Source of the DNA: Mycolicibacterium goodii
GTDB taxonomy: Bacteria > Actinomycetota > Actinomycetes > Mycobacteriales > Mycobacteriaceae
Length of the DNA: 64,000 nt
Assembly (NCBI RefSeq): GCF_022370755.2
Contig: NZ_CP092364.2
Coordinates: forward strand, 2,976,001-3,040,000
Direction: 5' to 3'
This document shows positions 7,993 to 16,951 of this stretch, piece by piece. A program made the translations under genes and the position numbers. Positions within the stretch are counted from its first letter, which is position 1, and every line of letters starts with the position of its first letter. The notes below the pieces were generated by a model. It saw only the letters and a program-made list of their open reading frames with translations, did not search any database and was not told the DNA's origin.

Positions 7993-9030
7993 TCACGCGG
8001 GGTGCTGGGCCGCGGCCGTCAGAGCCAGCAGACGCGACGTCGCACGCAGGTACTTCTTACGGAACCCGCCGGCGAGCATCTCCTCGCTGAAGATCGTGTC
8101 GAGCTTCGTGCCCGACGCGAGCACCGGGATACCCGCGTCATAGAGGCGGTCCGTCAACGCCACCAGCCGCAACGCCACGCTCTGATCCTCGATCGGGTGC
8201 ACCCCGGTGATGAACACCTCGGTCACGCCCTCGATCAGCGCCTGGTAGCGCGACGGGTGCATGGTCGCCAGATGCGCACACAGCGCGTCGAAGTCGTCGA
8301 GGGTCGCGCCGTCGACCGTGCTCGCGCGCTCGGCGACCTCGGCATCCGACAACGGCTCCGGCGCGGGCGGCAGATCGCGGTGCCGGTAGTCCGGACCCTC
8401 GATGCGCACGGTCGTGAAAATCTTTGCCAGCGTGTTGATCTCACGCAGGAAGTCCTGTGCGGCGAACCGGCCCTCACCCAACTGCTCGGGCAGCGTGTTT
8501 GAGGTCGCCGCAATCGACACGCCACGCTCGACCAAGGCCGACAGGAGCCGCGAGATCAGCGTGGTGTTGCCCGGATCGTCGAGTTCGAACTCGTCGATGC
8601 ACACCACGACGTACTCGGCCAACAGATCGATGCACTCGTTGTAGCCGAACACGCCCGCCAGCTGCGTCAGTTCACCGAATGTCGCGAAGGCGGTCTTGGC
8701 GTTGTCCTGCGAGAGCGTGTAATAGGTCGAGGCCAGCAGGTGCGTCTTGCCGACACCGAATCCGCCGTCGAGGTACAGACCGACACCGGGCAGCACCTCA
8801 CGCTTGCCGAAGAGCTTCTTCTTGCCGGCGCGGCGTTCGGCGGCCTGCCGGCAGAACTGACGGCAGGACTCCACGGCGGCCGCCTGCGTCGGCTCGGCCG
8901 GATCCGGCCGGTAACTGTCGAAGCTGACATCGGCGAAGGTCGGCGGTGGTACCAGCTCGGCGACCAACCGTTCCGGGGTGACGGAGGGACGACGATCAGA
9001 GAGATGAGCGACACCGCTGGACCCGTGCAT
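7993..9030 (-). CDS. zapE: ZapE / AFG1-like AAA ATPase
   Basis: A protein of 345 residues. Walker A is 'GGFGVGKTHL' (about 89-98), Walker B 'VVVCIDEFEL', and sensor-1 'SIAATSNTLPEQL'. These with 'FLREINTLAKIF' identify the AFG1/ZapE ATPase family. In proteobacteria ZapE associates with the division septum under stress; mitochondrial AFG1 acts in protein quality control. The role in mycobacteria is not known to me. It is divergent from the RibD-like gene (34 bp between starts). Confidence 0.88.
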   Translation of the reverse strand: MHGSSGVAHLSDRRPSVTPERLVAELVPPPTFADVSFDSYRPDPAEPTQAAAVESCRQFCRQAAERRAGKKKLFGKREVLPGVGLYLDGGFGVGKTHLLASTYYTLSQDNAKTAFATFGELTQLAGVFGYNECIDLLAEYVVVCIDEFELDDPGNTTLISRLLSALVERGVSIAATSNTLPEQLGEGRFAAQDFLREINTLAKIFTTVRIEGPDYRHRDLPPAPEPLSDAEVAERASTVDGATLDDFDALCAHLATMHPSRYQALIEGVTEVFITGVHPIEDQSVALRLVALTDRLYDAGIPVLASGTKLDTIFSEEMLAGGFRKKYLRATSRLLALTAAAQHPA

Positions 9031-9036
9031 GCAGGA

Positions 9037-9042
9037 AGCGTA
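9037..9042 (-). promoter_or_regulatory. -10 element, leaderless zapE
   Basis: On the minus strand TACGCT ends 6 nt before the zapE ATG at 9030, within the 34-bp divergent spacer. Confidence 0.45.
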
Positions 9043-9064
9043 ACGACGTGCTCAAATTCAGTTC

Positions 9065-9847
9065 ATGTCCGATGACACCGCCCCGGCCCGGCTCAACGAG
9101 CTCACGGCGGGCGGCCGCCGCCTCAGCAGCGGCGACGACACGCTGACGACCGACTTCTACGCCTACCCCGACGACCTGCGGGAATGTCGGGTGAGGGCGA
9201 ACATGATCATGAGCCTCGACGGGGCGGCCACACAGGACGGCAAGTCCGGTGGGCTCGGCGGCGCCGGCGACCGGGCTGTGTTCAATCTCATGCGCGAGAC
9301 CGCCGACGTGATTCTCATGGGCGCCTCGACGGTACGCGTCGAGAACTACTCGGGCGTGCAGCTGTCGGTGTCACAACGGCAGGCCAGACAGCGGCGCGGA
9401 CAGGCCGAGGTGCCGCCCATCGCGATCGTCACCGCCTCGGCCGATCTCGACCCCGAGGCCAAGATCTTCACCCGCACCGAGGTGCACCCCCTGATCCTCA
9501 CCACCACGCACACCGTCGACGACGCGCGCCGCCATCTGGGTGCGGTGGCCGAGGTGATCGACGCCTCCGGGGCCGACCCGGCCCGCGTCGATCCGGCCCG
9601 CGCACTGGGAATCCTGGCCGAGCGCAAGCTGTTCCGAGTCCTCACCGAAGGCGGGCCGCACCTGCTGGGCGTGCTCATCGAAGAAGACCTGCTCGACGAG
9701 CTGTGCCTGACCATCGCCCCCGTCCTCGTCGGCGGCGGGGCCCGACGCATCGCCAGCGGGGTCGGGCAGGCGCGGACCCGGATGCGGGTGTCGCATCTGC
9801 TGACCGATGACGAGGGCTACTTGTACACGCGTTACGTCCGTGGGTAG
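9065..9847 (+). CDS. RibD C-terminal-like pyrimidine reductase
   Basis: A protein of 260 residues with a dihydrofolate-reductase-like RibD_C fold: 'ANMIMSLDGAATQDGKSGGL' (about 45-64), 'ADVILMGASTVRVENY' and 'RVLTEGGPHLLGVLIEEDLL'. The deaminase half of true RibD is missing, so it is a stand-alone reductase-type protein. The M. tuberculosis counterpart (Rv2671) is reported to act on pyrimidine or dihydrofolate-type substrates; the physiological role here is inference. It is divergent from zapE. Confidence 0.85.
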   Translation: MSDDTAPARLNELTAGGRRLSSGDDTLTTDFYAYPDDLRECRVRANMIMSLDGAATQDGKSGGLGGAGDRAVFNLMRETADVILMGASTVRVENYSGVQLSVSQRQARQRRGQAEVPPIAIVTASADLDPEAKIFTRTEVHPLILTTTHTVDDARRHLGAVAEVIDASGADPARVDPARALGILAERKLFRVLTEGGPHLLGVLIEEDLLDELCLTIAPVLVGGGARRIASGVGQARTRMRVSHLLTDDEGYLYTRYVRG

Positions 9848-9862
9848 CCCGAACCCGGTCGC

Positions 9863-9868
9863 TACTGT
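9863..9868 (+). promoter_or_regulatory. -10 element, leaderless lipoprotein hydrolase
   Basis: TACTGT ends 7 nt before the ATG at 9876. Confidence 0.5.
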
Positions 9869-9875
9869 GGTGCGC

Positions 9876-11456
9876 ATGCGTGATCAGCTGGTGCGGGCCC
9901 TGCGCGTGTCGGGCGTGATGGTCCCCGTGATGTCACTGGCGGTGCTCACCGCGTGCACGCCGATGTTCGCCGCCGACCCGCGTTACGCCACGGATTCCGG
10001 TGCGCATCCGCAGGGACAGCCCGAAACCACCAGCGCCGAGCCGTCGGGCCCGCCTGCCATCGAGACACCCAAGAACGATCTGTCGTGGCGGGACTGCACG
10101 TCCCGTGTGTTCGGCGACGCGGGTGTGCCCGCCGTACCGGGCGTCACACTGGACTGCGCGAACTACGACGCCGACCTCGACCCGCTCGAAGGCGCGTCGG
10201 GCACCCTGCAGATCGGGGTGGTACGGGCGAAAGCCGCCGACACCCCCGACGACGCGGGCCCGATCGTGATGACCACCGGATCCGACATCCCCTCCTCGGT
10301 GCAGTTGCCGACGTGGCTGACGCGGACGGGAGCCGACCTGCTCAAGGCGCACCCCATCGTGGCCGTTGACCGGCGCGGCATCGGGCTGTCCGGTGCGATC
10401 GACTGCCGCGACCTCTACGAACGTCAGGAGATGCTCGACCAGGCCCAGTTCCAGGCCGGCAACGACCCCGTCGCCAACCTCGGCGCGATCACGATGACGG
10501 CGACCACCAGCTGCACCGACACCATCGCCCCCGGCGACTCGGCGTACGACAACGCGCACGCCGCCGAGGATCTGGAACGGCTGCGCAGCACGTGGGACGT
10601 CGCGACGCTGGCGCTGCTGGGCGTCGGCAACGGCGCGCAGGTCGCGCTCGCCTACGCAGGCGCGCACCCCAACAAGGTCTCCCGCCTGGTGCTCGACTCC
10701 CCGCTGCCGTTGGCGATCGGGGCCGAAGCCGCAGCCGAGCAGCGGGTCAAAGGCCAGCAGGCCGCGCTGGACGCGTTCGCCGCACAGTGCATCGCCACCG
10801 GCTGCCCACTGGCCCCCGATCCGAAGGCCGCGATTGATTCGCTGCTCGCCGACGCCAGGGCCGGCCGCGGGCCGGGCGGTGCGTCGGTGGCGACCGTCGT
10901 CGATGCGATCACCACCGCGCTGGGCTTCCCGCGGGGTGACCGCGTCACCGCCACCGCCGACCTCGCCCGTGTCCTGGCGGCCGCGCGCGACGGCGACCCC
11001 AACCCGATCACCGACCTCATCGCGCAGACCGAGAGCACCCGCCTCACCGACGGCCACTTCGTGAACTCGTGCAGCGATGCGCTCAACCGGCCCACCCCGG
11101 ACCGGGTCCGCGAACTCGTCGTCGCGTGGGGCAAGCTCTATCCGCAGTTCGGCGCCGTCGGCGCCCTGAGCCTCGTGCAGTGCCTCAACTGGCCCAGCGG
11201 TTCGGCGCCGCAGGACCCCAAGGAGCTGCCGGTGCCGGTGCTGCTGCTCGGCGTGCAGAACGACCCGATCGTCGGCAACGAAGGTGTCGCCGCCGTCGCC
11301 GCCACGGTCATCAACGCGGGCGCCAACAACCGCCGGGTGATATGGCAGGGCATCGGCCACGGCGCGAGCGTCTACGACGCGTGCGCGATCGCGCCCGTGG
11401 CCTCATACCTCGACAACGGCAAACTGCCGGAGACCGACACGTACTGTCCTGCCTGA
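9876..11456 (+). CDS. Lipoprotein alpha/beta-hydrolase (TAP-like peptidase family)
   Basis: A protein of 526 residues. The N-terminal signal ends in a lipobox 'LTAC', so it should be membrane-anchored outside the cell. The hydrolase fold shows 'VAVDRRGIGLSG', the nucleophile-elbow region 'LALLGVGNGAQVALAYA' (a Gly-Asn-Gly where the usual Ser would sit, so activity is uncertain) and 'VLLLGVQNDPIVGNEG' with the C-terminal acid; the late His is in 'GIGHGASV'. It resembles Streptomyces tripeptidyl-aminopeptidase-like enzymes and M. tuberculosis Rv2672. The leaderless ATG at 9876 is used. It lies directly upstream of aftC. Confidence 0.8.
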   Translation: MRDQLVRALRVSGVMVPVMSLAVLTACTPMFAADPRYATDSGAHPQGQPETTSAEPSGPPAIETPKNDLSWRDCTSRVFGDAGVPAVPGVTLDCANYDADLDPLEGASGTLQIGVVRAKAADTPDDAGPIVMTTGSDIPSSVQLPTWLTRTGADLLKAHPIVAVDRRGIGLSGAIDCRDLYERQEMLDQAQFQAGNDPVANLGAITMTATTSCTDTIAPGDSAYDNAHAAEDLERLRSTWDVATLALLGVGNGAQVALAYAGAHPNKVSRLVLDSPLPLAIGAEAAAEQRVKGQQAALDAFAAQCIATGCPLAPDPKAAIDSLLADARAGRGPGGASVATVVDAITTALGFPRGDRVTATADLARVLAAARDGDPNPITDLIAQTESTRLTDGHFVNSCSDALNRPTPDRVRELVVAWGKLYPQFGAVGALSLVQCLNWPSGSAPQDPKELPVPVLLLGVQNDPIVGNEGVAAVAATVINAGANNRRVIWQGIGHGASVYDACAIAPVASYLDNGKLPETDTYCPA

Positions 11457-11480
11457 CGTCTGGCGTGATCGGCGTCGGTG

Positions 11481-11486
11481 TACTGT
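11481..11486 (+). promoter_or_regulatory. -10 element, leaderless aftC
   Basis: TACTGT ends 6 nt before the GTG at 11493. The same hexamer heads the gene upstream. Confidence 0.5.
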
Positions 11487-11492
11487 GCGCTG

Positions 11493-12770
11493 GTGGCGGC
11501 GACAGACAACATCACCACCAAGCTCCTGACCGCGTTCCGTCCCCGCACCTCGGCGCCGAGCACCGCCACGGTGCTGCGCTCGGTGTTGTGGCCGATCGCG
11601 ATCTTGTCGATCATCCACCGCAGTTACGTGCTGGGGACCAACGGCTACATCACCGACGACTTCGGCCCGGTGTACCGCGCGGTGGTCAACTTCAAGCTCG
11701 GACTCGACATCTACAACGAGCATTTCGACCACGTCGACCCGCACTACCTGTACCCGCCGGGCGGGACGCTGCTGCTGGCGCCGTTCGGCTACCTACCGGT
11801 CGATGCGTCGCGCTACTGGTTCATCTTCTTCAACACCCTGGCCGTGGTGGTGGCCGCGTACTTTCTGGTACGCCTGTTCAAGTTCTCGTTCACCTCGGTG
11901 GCCATGCCCGCCCTGCTGCTGGCCATGTACTGCACCGAATCGGTGACCAACACCCTGGTGTTCACCAACATCAACGGGTGCCTGCTGTTGTGCTGCGTGC
12001 TGTTCTTCCGCTTCCTGCTCGACGGACGCGTGAGCCACGAACTCCTCGCCGGCGCCGCGATAGGCCTGACCCTCGTGGTCAAACCCTCACTGGCGCCGCT
12101 GCTGCTGCTACCGCTGCTGAACCGCCAGTTCTTCACCTACATCACGGCATTCGGCGTACCGTTGGCGTTCAACGTGGTGGGCTGGCTGCTGGTCCCCGAC
12201 CCCATGGGGTTCGTGCGGAACACCGTGCCCTACATCTTCTCGACGCGTGACTACTTCAACAGTTCGATCGTGGGCAACGGCGTCTACTACGGTCTGCCCG
12301 CCTGGCTCATCCTGTCGCTGCGCGTGCTGTTCGTGCTGCTCGCCGCCGGCAGCCTGTGGCTGCTCTACCGCTACTACCGCGAGCGCGACCAGCTGTTCTG
12401 GATGCTCACATCCTCCGGCGTCCTGCTGATCACGTCGTATCTGGTGCTGTCGCTGGGCCAGGGCTACTACTCGATGATGCTGTTCCCGTTCCTGATGACG
12501 GTGGTGCTGCCGAACTCAGTGCTGCGCAACTGGCCGGCCTGGCTCGCGATCTACGGGTTCATGACCATGGACCGCTGGTTGCTGGGCCACTGGCCGACCA
12601 CCGGGCGCTTCCTGGAGTACATGAAGATCACCTATGGCTGGTCCCTGATGCTCGTGGTGGTGTTCTGCGTGATGTACTTCCGCTATCTGGATGCCAAACA
12701 GGACGGCCGCCTCGATCAGGGCATCGATCCGCCGTGGATGAGCCGGCAGCGCACCCCGGCCGCAGCCTGA
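11493..12770 (+). CDS. aftC: AftC alpha-(1->3)-arabinofuranosyltransferase
   Basis: About 425 residues, a polytopic GT-C glycosyltransferase that uses decaprenyl-phosphoryl-arabinose to put alpha-1,3 branches on arabinogalactan and lipoarabinomannan. It has around ten hydrophobic helices; the first external loop carries the acidic motif 'YITDDFGPVYRAVVNFKLGL' (about residues 45-64) and 'YLYPPGGTLLLAPFGYLPVD', as in the GT87 family. An earlier in-frame GTG at 11478 would add five residues, but its codons overlap the -10 hexamer, so I prefer 11493. It sits between the lipoprotein hydrolase and msrB, the order I recall for Rv2672-Rv2674. Confidence 0.9.
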   Translation: MAATDNITTKLLTAFRPRTSAPSTATVLRSVLWPIAILSIIHRSYVLGTNGYITDDFGPVYRAVVNFKLGLDIYNEHFDHVDPHYLYPPGGTLLLAPFGYLPVDASRYWFIFFNTLAVVVAAYFLVRLFKFSFTSVAMPALLLAMYCTESVTNTLVFTNINGCLLLCCVLFFRFLLDGRVSHELLAGAAIGLTLVVKPSLAPLLLLPLLNRQFFTYITAFGVPLAFNVVGWLLVPDPMGFVRNTVPYIFSTRDYFNSSIVGNGVYYGLPAWLILSLRVLFVLLAAGSLWLLYRYYRERDQLFWMLTSSGVLLITSYLVLSLGQGYYSMMLFPFLMTVVLPNSVLRNWPAWLAIYGFMTMDRWLLGHWPTTGRFLEYMKITYGWSLMLVVVFCVMYFRYLDAKQDGRLDQGIDPPWMSRQRTPAAA

Positions 12771-12848
12771 GCCGTTCGTGTGAGAGGTCCGTGCATCGCG
12801 CGCCTGGCCCCGACGAGGGCGGATCTGGCGGGCTTGCGCGAGCGCACG

Positions 12849-12854
12849 TAATTT
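12849..12854 (+). promoter_or_regulatory. -10 element, leaderless msrB
   Basis: TAATTT ends 6 nt before the ATG at 12861. Confidence 0.55.
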
Positions 12855-12860
12855 GGGGAC

Positions 12861-13274
12861 ATGACGATCCCTGCCCCGAAGCTTCAACTCACCGACGACG
12901 AATGGCGCGAGAAGCTCACGCCGCAAGAATTCGCCGTACTGCGCCGGGCGGGCACCGAACGACCCTTCACCGGCGAATACACCGACACCAAGACCGAAGG
13001 CGTCTACGCGTGCCGGGCGTGCGGTGCCGAACTCTTCCGCAGCACCGAGAAATTCGAATCCCACTGCGGGTGGCCGTCGTTCTTCGATCCGGCCGACTCC
13101 GAAGCCGTGATCCTGCGGCCCGACGACTCGCTCGGCATGCGCCGTGTGGAGGTGCTGTGCGCCAACTGCCACAGTCACCTCGGCCACGTCTTCGAAGGTG
13201 AGGGTTACCCGACGCCGACCGACAAGCGCTACTGCATCAACTCGATCTCGCTGCGCCTGGTGCCGGCGCAGTAG
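12861..13274 (+). CDS. msrB: Peptide-methionine (R)-S-oxide reductase MsrB
   Basis: A protein of 137 residues, the usual size for single-domain MsrB. Zinc cysteines are in 'CRACGAELF' and 'VLCANCHSHLGHVFEGEG'; 'HCGWPSFFDP' is the substrate-loop signature and 'RYCINSISL' carries the catalytic cysteine near the C-terminus. It repairs the R epimer of methionine sulfoxide in oxidised proteins with thioredoxin as reductant. It ends 9 bp before a strong bidirectional terminator. Confidence 0.95.
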   Translation: MTIPAPKLQLTDDEWREKLTPQEFAVLRRAGTERPFTGEYTDTKTEGVYACRACGAELFRSTEKFESHCGWPSFFDPADSEAVILRPDDSLGMRRVEVLCANCHSHLGHVFEGEGYPTPTDKRYCINSISLRLVPAQ

Positions 13275-13283
13275 AACGCCGAC

Positions 13284-13334
13284 CGATATTGCGCTGAGGG
13301 TCCAGCGTGGATCACGACCCTCAGCGCAATATCG
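13284..13334. terminator. Bidirectional terminator, 19-bp perfect stem
   Basis: Perfect 19-bp arms (13284-13302 and 13316-13334) flank a 13-nt loop between the convergent msrB and the heme-operon tail gene. AAAAA at 13341-13345 on the plus strand provides a U-run for minus-strand transcripts. Confidence 0.85.
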
Positions 13335-13346
13335 ACGGGCAAAAAG

Positions 13347-13658
13347 CTAGGCCGGATAGACCGCGAACTCGGTGCCGCCCTCGAGGTCGGAGATGCACTG
13401 GAACAGCAGCGGCGCCGACGCCGCGGTACCCGAGTAGCACGTGAAGGGCCCGATTTCCTGGTACTTCTCGCCTATGGGGTCGTACTGCGCGGCGAAGTGC
13501 GCCGCCGTGACGCAGTCGATGTCGCCGGCGATGATGTCGATGACCTGACCGCCCTGCGGATCACACCGCTCGACATCGGGTGCCTGCGCGAAACCGACCG
13601 GCGCCGTCGCCAACGCACCCGCCGCCATGGCCGCGACGAGCAAAACGTGTGTCTTCAC
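13347..13658 (-). CDS. Small secreted protein of unknown function
   Basis: A protein of 103 residues with a Sec signal peptide ('HVLLVAAMAAGALATAPVGF', cleavage after 'AQA'). The mature part of about 78 residues has four cysteines ('ERCDPQ', 'DIDCVTA', 'FTCYSG', 'FQCISD'), which could form two disulfides outside the cell. No family recognised. It follows hemQ on the same strand after 39 bp and may be co-transcribed with the heme operon, though no functional link is evident. Confidence 0.7.
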   Translation of the reverse strand: MKTHVLLVAAMAAGALATAPVGFAQAPDVERCDPQGGQVIDIIAGDIDCVTAAHFAAQYDPIGEKYQEIGPFTCYSGTAASAPLLFQCISDLEGGTEFAVYPA

Positions 13659-13697
13659 GGCACCATGATGACGGACGGACGCCCGATCTCCCGGTAA

Positions 13698-14393
13698 CTA
13701 GGGCAGCTTGGCGATCAGGTTCTCGACGCTGATGCGCGGGCCGGTGAAGAACGGCGTCTCCTCGCGGGTGTGACGACGAGCGTCGGTGGCCCGCAAATCG
13801 CGCATCAGGTCGACGATGCGGTGCAGTTCAGGGGCCTCGAACGCGAGGATCCACTCGTAGTCGCCGAGCGCGAAAGCCGGCACGGTGTTGGCGCGGACAT
13901 CCTTGTACCCGCGGGCGGCCATGCCGTGTTCGGAGAGCATGCGGCGGCGCTCCTCGTCGGGAAGCAGATACCACTCGTACGACCGCACGAACGGGTACAC
14001 GCAGATGTAGTTGCCGGGATCCTCGCCGGCGAGGAACGCCGGGATGTGGCTCTTGTTGAACTCCGCGGGCCGGTGCAACGCGACACTGCTCCACACCGGG
14101 TCGCTGATCCGGCCCAACGCGGTGGTGCGGCGGAAGTCCGAATAGGTGGACTGCAGGGCCTCGACGTTGTCGGCGTGCGTCCACATCATGAAGTCGGCGT
14201 CGGCACGCAGACCCGCGACGTCGTAGAGCCCGCGCACCACCACGCCCTTGTCCTCCTGTTGCTTGAGGAACGTGGCGGCCTCGTCGATCACGTCGGCGCG
14301 GTCCTCGCCCAGTTCGCCGGGGGCGACGGCGAACACCGAGAACATCAGGTACCGAATGGTGGAGTTGAGTGCGTCGTAATCGAGCTTGGCCAT
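13698..14393 (-). CDS. hemQ: Coproheme decarboxylase HemQ/ChdC
   Basis: A protein of 231 residues of the chlorite-dismutase-like family. '[20 protein letters not shown]' (about 69-88), '[20 protein letters not shown]' and '[20 protein letters not shown]' (with the Tyr and His regions of the heme pocket) are typical of actinobacterial HemQ. It performs the last step of the coproporphyrin-dependent pathway, oxidatively decarboxylating coproheme to heme b. It is third in the hemE-hemY-hemQ operon, 4 nt after the hemY stop. Confidence 0.93.
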   Translation of the reverse strand: MAKLDYDALNSTIRYLMFSVFAVAPGELGEDRADVIDEAATFLKQQEDKGVVVRGLYDVAGLRADADFMMWTHADNVEALQSTYSDFRRTTALGRISDPVWSSVALHRPAEFNKSHIPAFLAGEDPGNYICVYPFVRSYEWYLLPDEERRRMLSEHGMAARGYKDVRANTVPAFALGDYEWILAFEAPELHRIVDLMRDLRATDARRHTREETPFFTGPRISVENLIAKLP

Positions 14394-14396
14394 AGG

Positions 14397-14410
14397 CCTA
14401 TCGTGCCACG
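14397..14410. repeat. Heme-operon repeat copy at the hemY-hemQ junction
   Basis: CCTATCGTGCCACG spans the hemY stop and lies 4 nt upstream of the hemQ start. The identical 14-mer occurs before hemE at 16835-16848. Confidence 0.4.
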
Positions 14411-15759
14411 CCGCTTCTCACCAGCGACGCGGCCGCTCGGGTGGCCGCCGCGACGCAGGCGGGCACGCCGATGCCGTCGAGGTAGCTGCCCGCCACCGCC
14501 AGGTTCGGCGGCAGCCCGGCGCGCAGTTCGGCAACCAGATCTCGATGACCGGGGCCGTACTGCGGCATGGCGTCGATCCACCGTTGGATGTGCCAGTCGA
14601 CGGGGTCGACGGTGACACCGAACAGCGTGTTCAGATCGCGCGCGGACCACGCCAGGAGATCATCGTCGCCGGTGTTGCGGGCGAGATCGTCGCCGTAGCG
14701 GCCGAAGGACAACCGCACCAGTTCGACGTTGCCGCGTCGACCCCACTTCCGCGACGACAGCGTGACGGCCTTGGCGTTGAGGCGGGTGGTTTCGTCCGTG
14801 GCGACCAGCACACCCGACTGCTGCGGGATGGGTGTCCCACCGGGCAGCGCAAGCGCCACCACCGCTGCCGACGACACCCGGACCCGGCGCGCCGCGGCGG
14901 CGGTGCGCGGCGCGATGTGCTCGATCAGGGCGGGCAGGCGCGGTGCGGGCACGGCCAGCACGACACCGTCGGCGCTCCACTGCGTGCCCTCGTCGTCGAG
15001 CACGGTCCAGCCCCTCGCGTCGCGCTCGACCCGCACCGCGGTGACCTGTGCCCAGCGCACGGCGGCCCGCCGCTGCAGTTCCTCCAGCAGCACGCGGTAA
15101 CCACCATCGAGCGCGCCGAACACCGATCCGCTGATCGGCGGCGGCAGCGCCTCGCGCACCGCGTCGGTGAGGCTTGGCGCCCCACGGTCCAGCGCAGCGG
15201 CCAAAGCCGGTACGGCAGAACGCAATCCGATGGTCGCCGACGATCCGGCGTACACGCCCGTCAGCAGCGGGTCGACGGACCGGTGCACGACCTGGATGCC
15301 GAACCGGTCGCCCACCACGTCGGCGACCGCCGGATCGGACCCGGGCCGCCAGCTGAAGGGGCGGGTGCGTTCGTCGAGCACCTGCGCGACGGTGGCGTCG
15401 TCGACCAGGCCGAGAACCGACGACGCCTGCGCCGGGATGCCCTGCAACGTACCCTGCGGCAACGGATGCAACCGGGCCCCGCTGTAGATGAGCGGACGCG
15501 CCCCGGACGTCGAGAGCTGCCGGCCGGCGAGACCGAGTTCGGCGAGCAACGCAGGCATCTCGGGACGGCGCACGACAAACGCCTCGGCGCCGACGTCGAG
15601 CCACTGACCCCCGACGCGTTCGGTGCGCAGGACCCCACCGAGCCGGTCGGCCGGGTCGAGCAGCGTGATGTCGGCGTGCGGGCCCTGCGCCCGGCGCAAC
15701 CGGTAGGCCGCGACGAGGCCGGAGATCCCGCCGCCGACGACGCAGAACCGTGCGGTCAC
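14398..15759 (-). CDS. hemY: Coproporphyrinogen III oxidase HemY/CgoX
   Basis: A protein of 453 residues, a flavoprotein of the protoporphyrinogen-oxidase superfamily. The N-terminal FAD motif is '[20 protein letters not shown]', with '[20 protein letters not shown]' following and a C-terminal FAD-contact region '[19 protein letters not shown]'. With HemQ next to it, the expected reaction is coproporphyrinogen III to coproporphyrin III rather than classical protoporphyrin formation. Its start overlaps the hemE stop by 4 bp, so the two are translationally coupled. Confidence 0.92.
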   Translation of the reverse strand: MTARFCVVGGGISGLVAAYRLRRAQGPHADITLLDPADRLGGVLRTERVGGQWLDVGAEAFVVRRPEMPALLAELGLAGRQLSTSGARPLIYSGARLHPLPQGTLQGIPAQASSVLGLVDDATVAQVLDERTRPFSWRPGSDPAVADVVGDRFGIQVVHRSVDPLLTGVYAGSSATIGLRSAVPALAAALDRGAPSLTDAVREALPPPISGSVFGALDGGYRVLLEELQRRAAVRWAQVTAVRVERDARGWTVLDDEGTQWSADGVVLAVPAPRLPALIEHIAPRTAAAARRVRVSSAAVVALALPGGTPIPQQSGVLVATDETTRLNAKAVTLSSRKWGRRGNVELVRLSFGRYGDDLARNTGDDDLLAWSARDLNTLFGVTVDPVDWHIQRWIDAMPQYGPGHRDLVAELRAGLPPNLAVAGSYLDGIGVPACVAAATRAAASLVRSGVAR

Positions 15760-16829
15760 AGCGAGTGCACCAACGCCACCGCGTCGGTGATGATGCCCGG
15801 ATCGGTCGCGGGCAGCACACCGTGCCCCAGATTGAAGATGTGTCCGGCGGCGCCCGCCGCGACTGCGGCCCTGCCGTCCTCGACGACACGGCGCACGGCG
15901 GTCTCGACGACAGGCCAGCCCGCCAGCAGAACGACCGGATCGAGGTTGCCCTGCAAAGCCGTGCCCGGGCGCACCCGGCCGGCGGCGTCGGCGAGCGAGG
16001 TTCGCCAGTCCACCCCGACAACACGCGCGTCACCCGGAGCGTCGCCCGGGGCCAGGGCCTCGGACATCGCGCCGAGCAATTCGGCCGTGCCCACCCCGAA
16101 GTGCGTCATCGGGATGCCCGCGGCGGCCATCGTGGCGAACACGCGACCGCTGTGCGGCAGGACGTATTCGCGGTAGTCGGCCAAGGACAGCGTGCCCGCC
16201 CACGAGTCGAACACCTGCAGGGCGTCGACCCCGGCCGCCACCTGTGCCTGGAGGAACGCGATGGTCAGATCCGTCAGCGCCGTCATCAGCGCATGCCACG
16301 TCGCGCTCTCCCCCAGCATCATCGCCTTCGTGCGCTCGTGGTGGCGGCTGGGACCGCCCTCCACCAGGTACGACGCCAGGGTGAACGGCGCGCCGGCAAA
16401 GCCGATGAGCGGGACGTCGCCCAGCTCGGTGGTCAGCAGCTTCACGGCCTCGGACACCGGAGCCACCTGATCGGGTTCCAACGCGGGCATGGCCCGCACA
16501 TCGTCGACCGTCCGGATCGGGTTGTCGATCACCGGACCGACGTCGGGCACGATGTCCAGCCCGATACCCGCAGCCTTGAGCGGCACGACGATGTCGGAGA
16601 ACAGGATGGCCGCATCCACCTTGTGCCTGCGCACCGGCTGCATGGTGATCTCGCACACCAGTTCCGGATCGAAGCAGGCCTGCAGCATCCTGTGCTGTGC
16701 GCGCAGCTCCCGGTACTCGGGCAGCGACCGGCCGGCCTGCCGCATGAACCACACCGGGACTCGGTGCGGGCTGCGGCCACCGGCGGCCGCCAAATAGGGA
16801 GAGTCGGGCAGCTCACGGCGGGTGTTCAT
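15756..16829 (-). CDS. hemE: Uroporphyrinogen decarboxylase HemE
   Basis: A protein of 357 residues, a normal length. Family motifs: '[20 protein letters not shown]' (about 23-42), '[20 protein letters not shown]', '[17 protein letters not shown]' and '[20 protein letters not shown]'. It decarboxylates uroporphyrinogen III to coproporphyrinogen III in the cytosol. It is first in the heme operon and overlaps hemY by 4 bp. The start is an ATG at 16829. The 122-bp spacer to the divergent DUF3000 gene holds two copies of a pseudo-palindrome. Confidence 0.95.
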   Translation of the reverse strand: MNTRRELPDSPYLAAAGGRSPHRVPVWFMRQAGRSLPEYRELRAQHRMLQACFDPELVCEITMQPVRRHKVDAAILFSDIVVPLKAAGIGLDIVPDVGPVIDNPIRTVDDVRAMPALEPDQVAPVSEAVKLLTTELGDVPLIGFAGAPFTLASYLVEGGPSRHHERTKAMMLGESATWHALMTALTDLTIAFLQAQVAAGVDALQVFDSWAGTLSLADYREYVLPHSGRVFATMAAAGIPMTHFGVGTAELLGAMSEALAPGDAPGDARVVGVDWRTSLADAAGRVRPGTALQGNLDPVVLLAGWPVVETAVRRVVEDGRAAVAAGAAGHIFNLGHGVLPATDPGIITDAVALVHSL

Positions 16830-16838
16830 CGCGTCCTA

Positions 16839-16885
16839 TCGTGCCACGAGCGAATTTCTGCGGGCGTGACGCGCTCGTGCCACGA
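16839..16885. promoter_or_regulatory. Paired pseudo-palindromes upstream of hemE
   Basis: TCGTGCCACGA occurs at 16839-16849 and 16875-16885 (36 bp apart). Each copy is a 5-bp inverted repeat around one base, 10-20 nt and 46-56 nt upstream of the hemE ATG, as expected for a two-site operator. The regulator is unknown. Confidence 0.45.
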
Positions 16886-16937
16886 GTTCGGTAAGAGTCG
16901 TTACGGCGCGCCTGTCCCCTGTTGTGCCCAGATGGAC

Positions 16938-16943
16938 TAGCGT
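16938..16943 (+). promoter_or_regulatory. -10 element, leaderless DUF3000 gene
   Basis: TAGCGT ends 8 nt before the GTG at 16952. Confidence 0.45.
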
Positions 16944-16951
16944 CAAACGCC

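Noticed and set aside
14386..16176. 596-codon open frame antisense to the heme operon
   Set aside because: Arg/His/Gly-rich composition and no recognisable family; hemY and hemE on the other strand are unambiguous.
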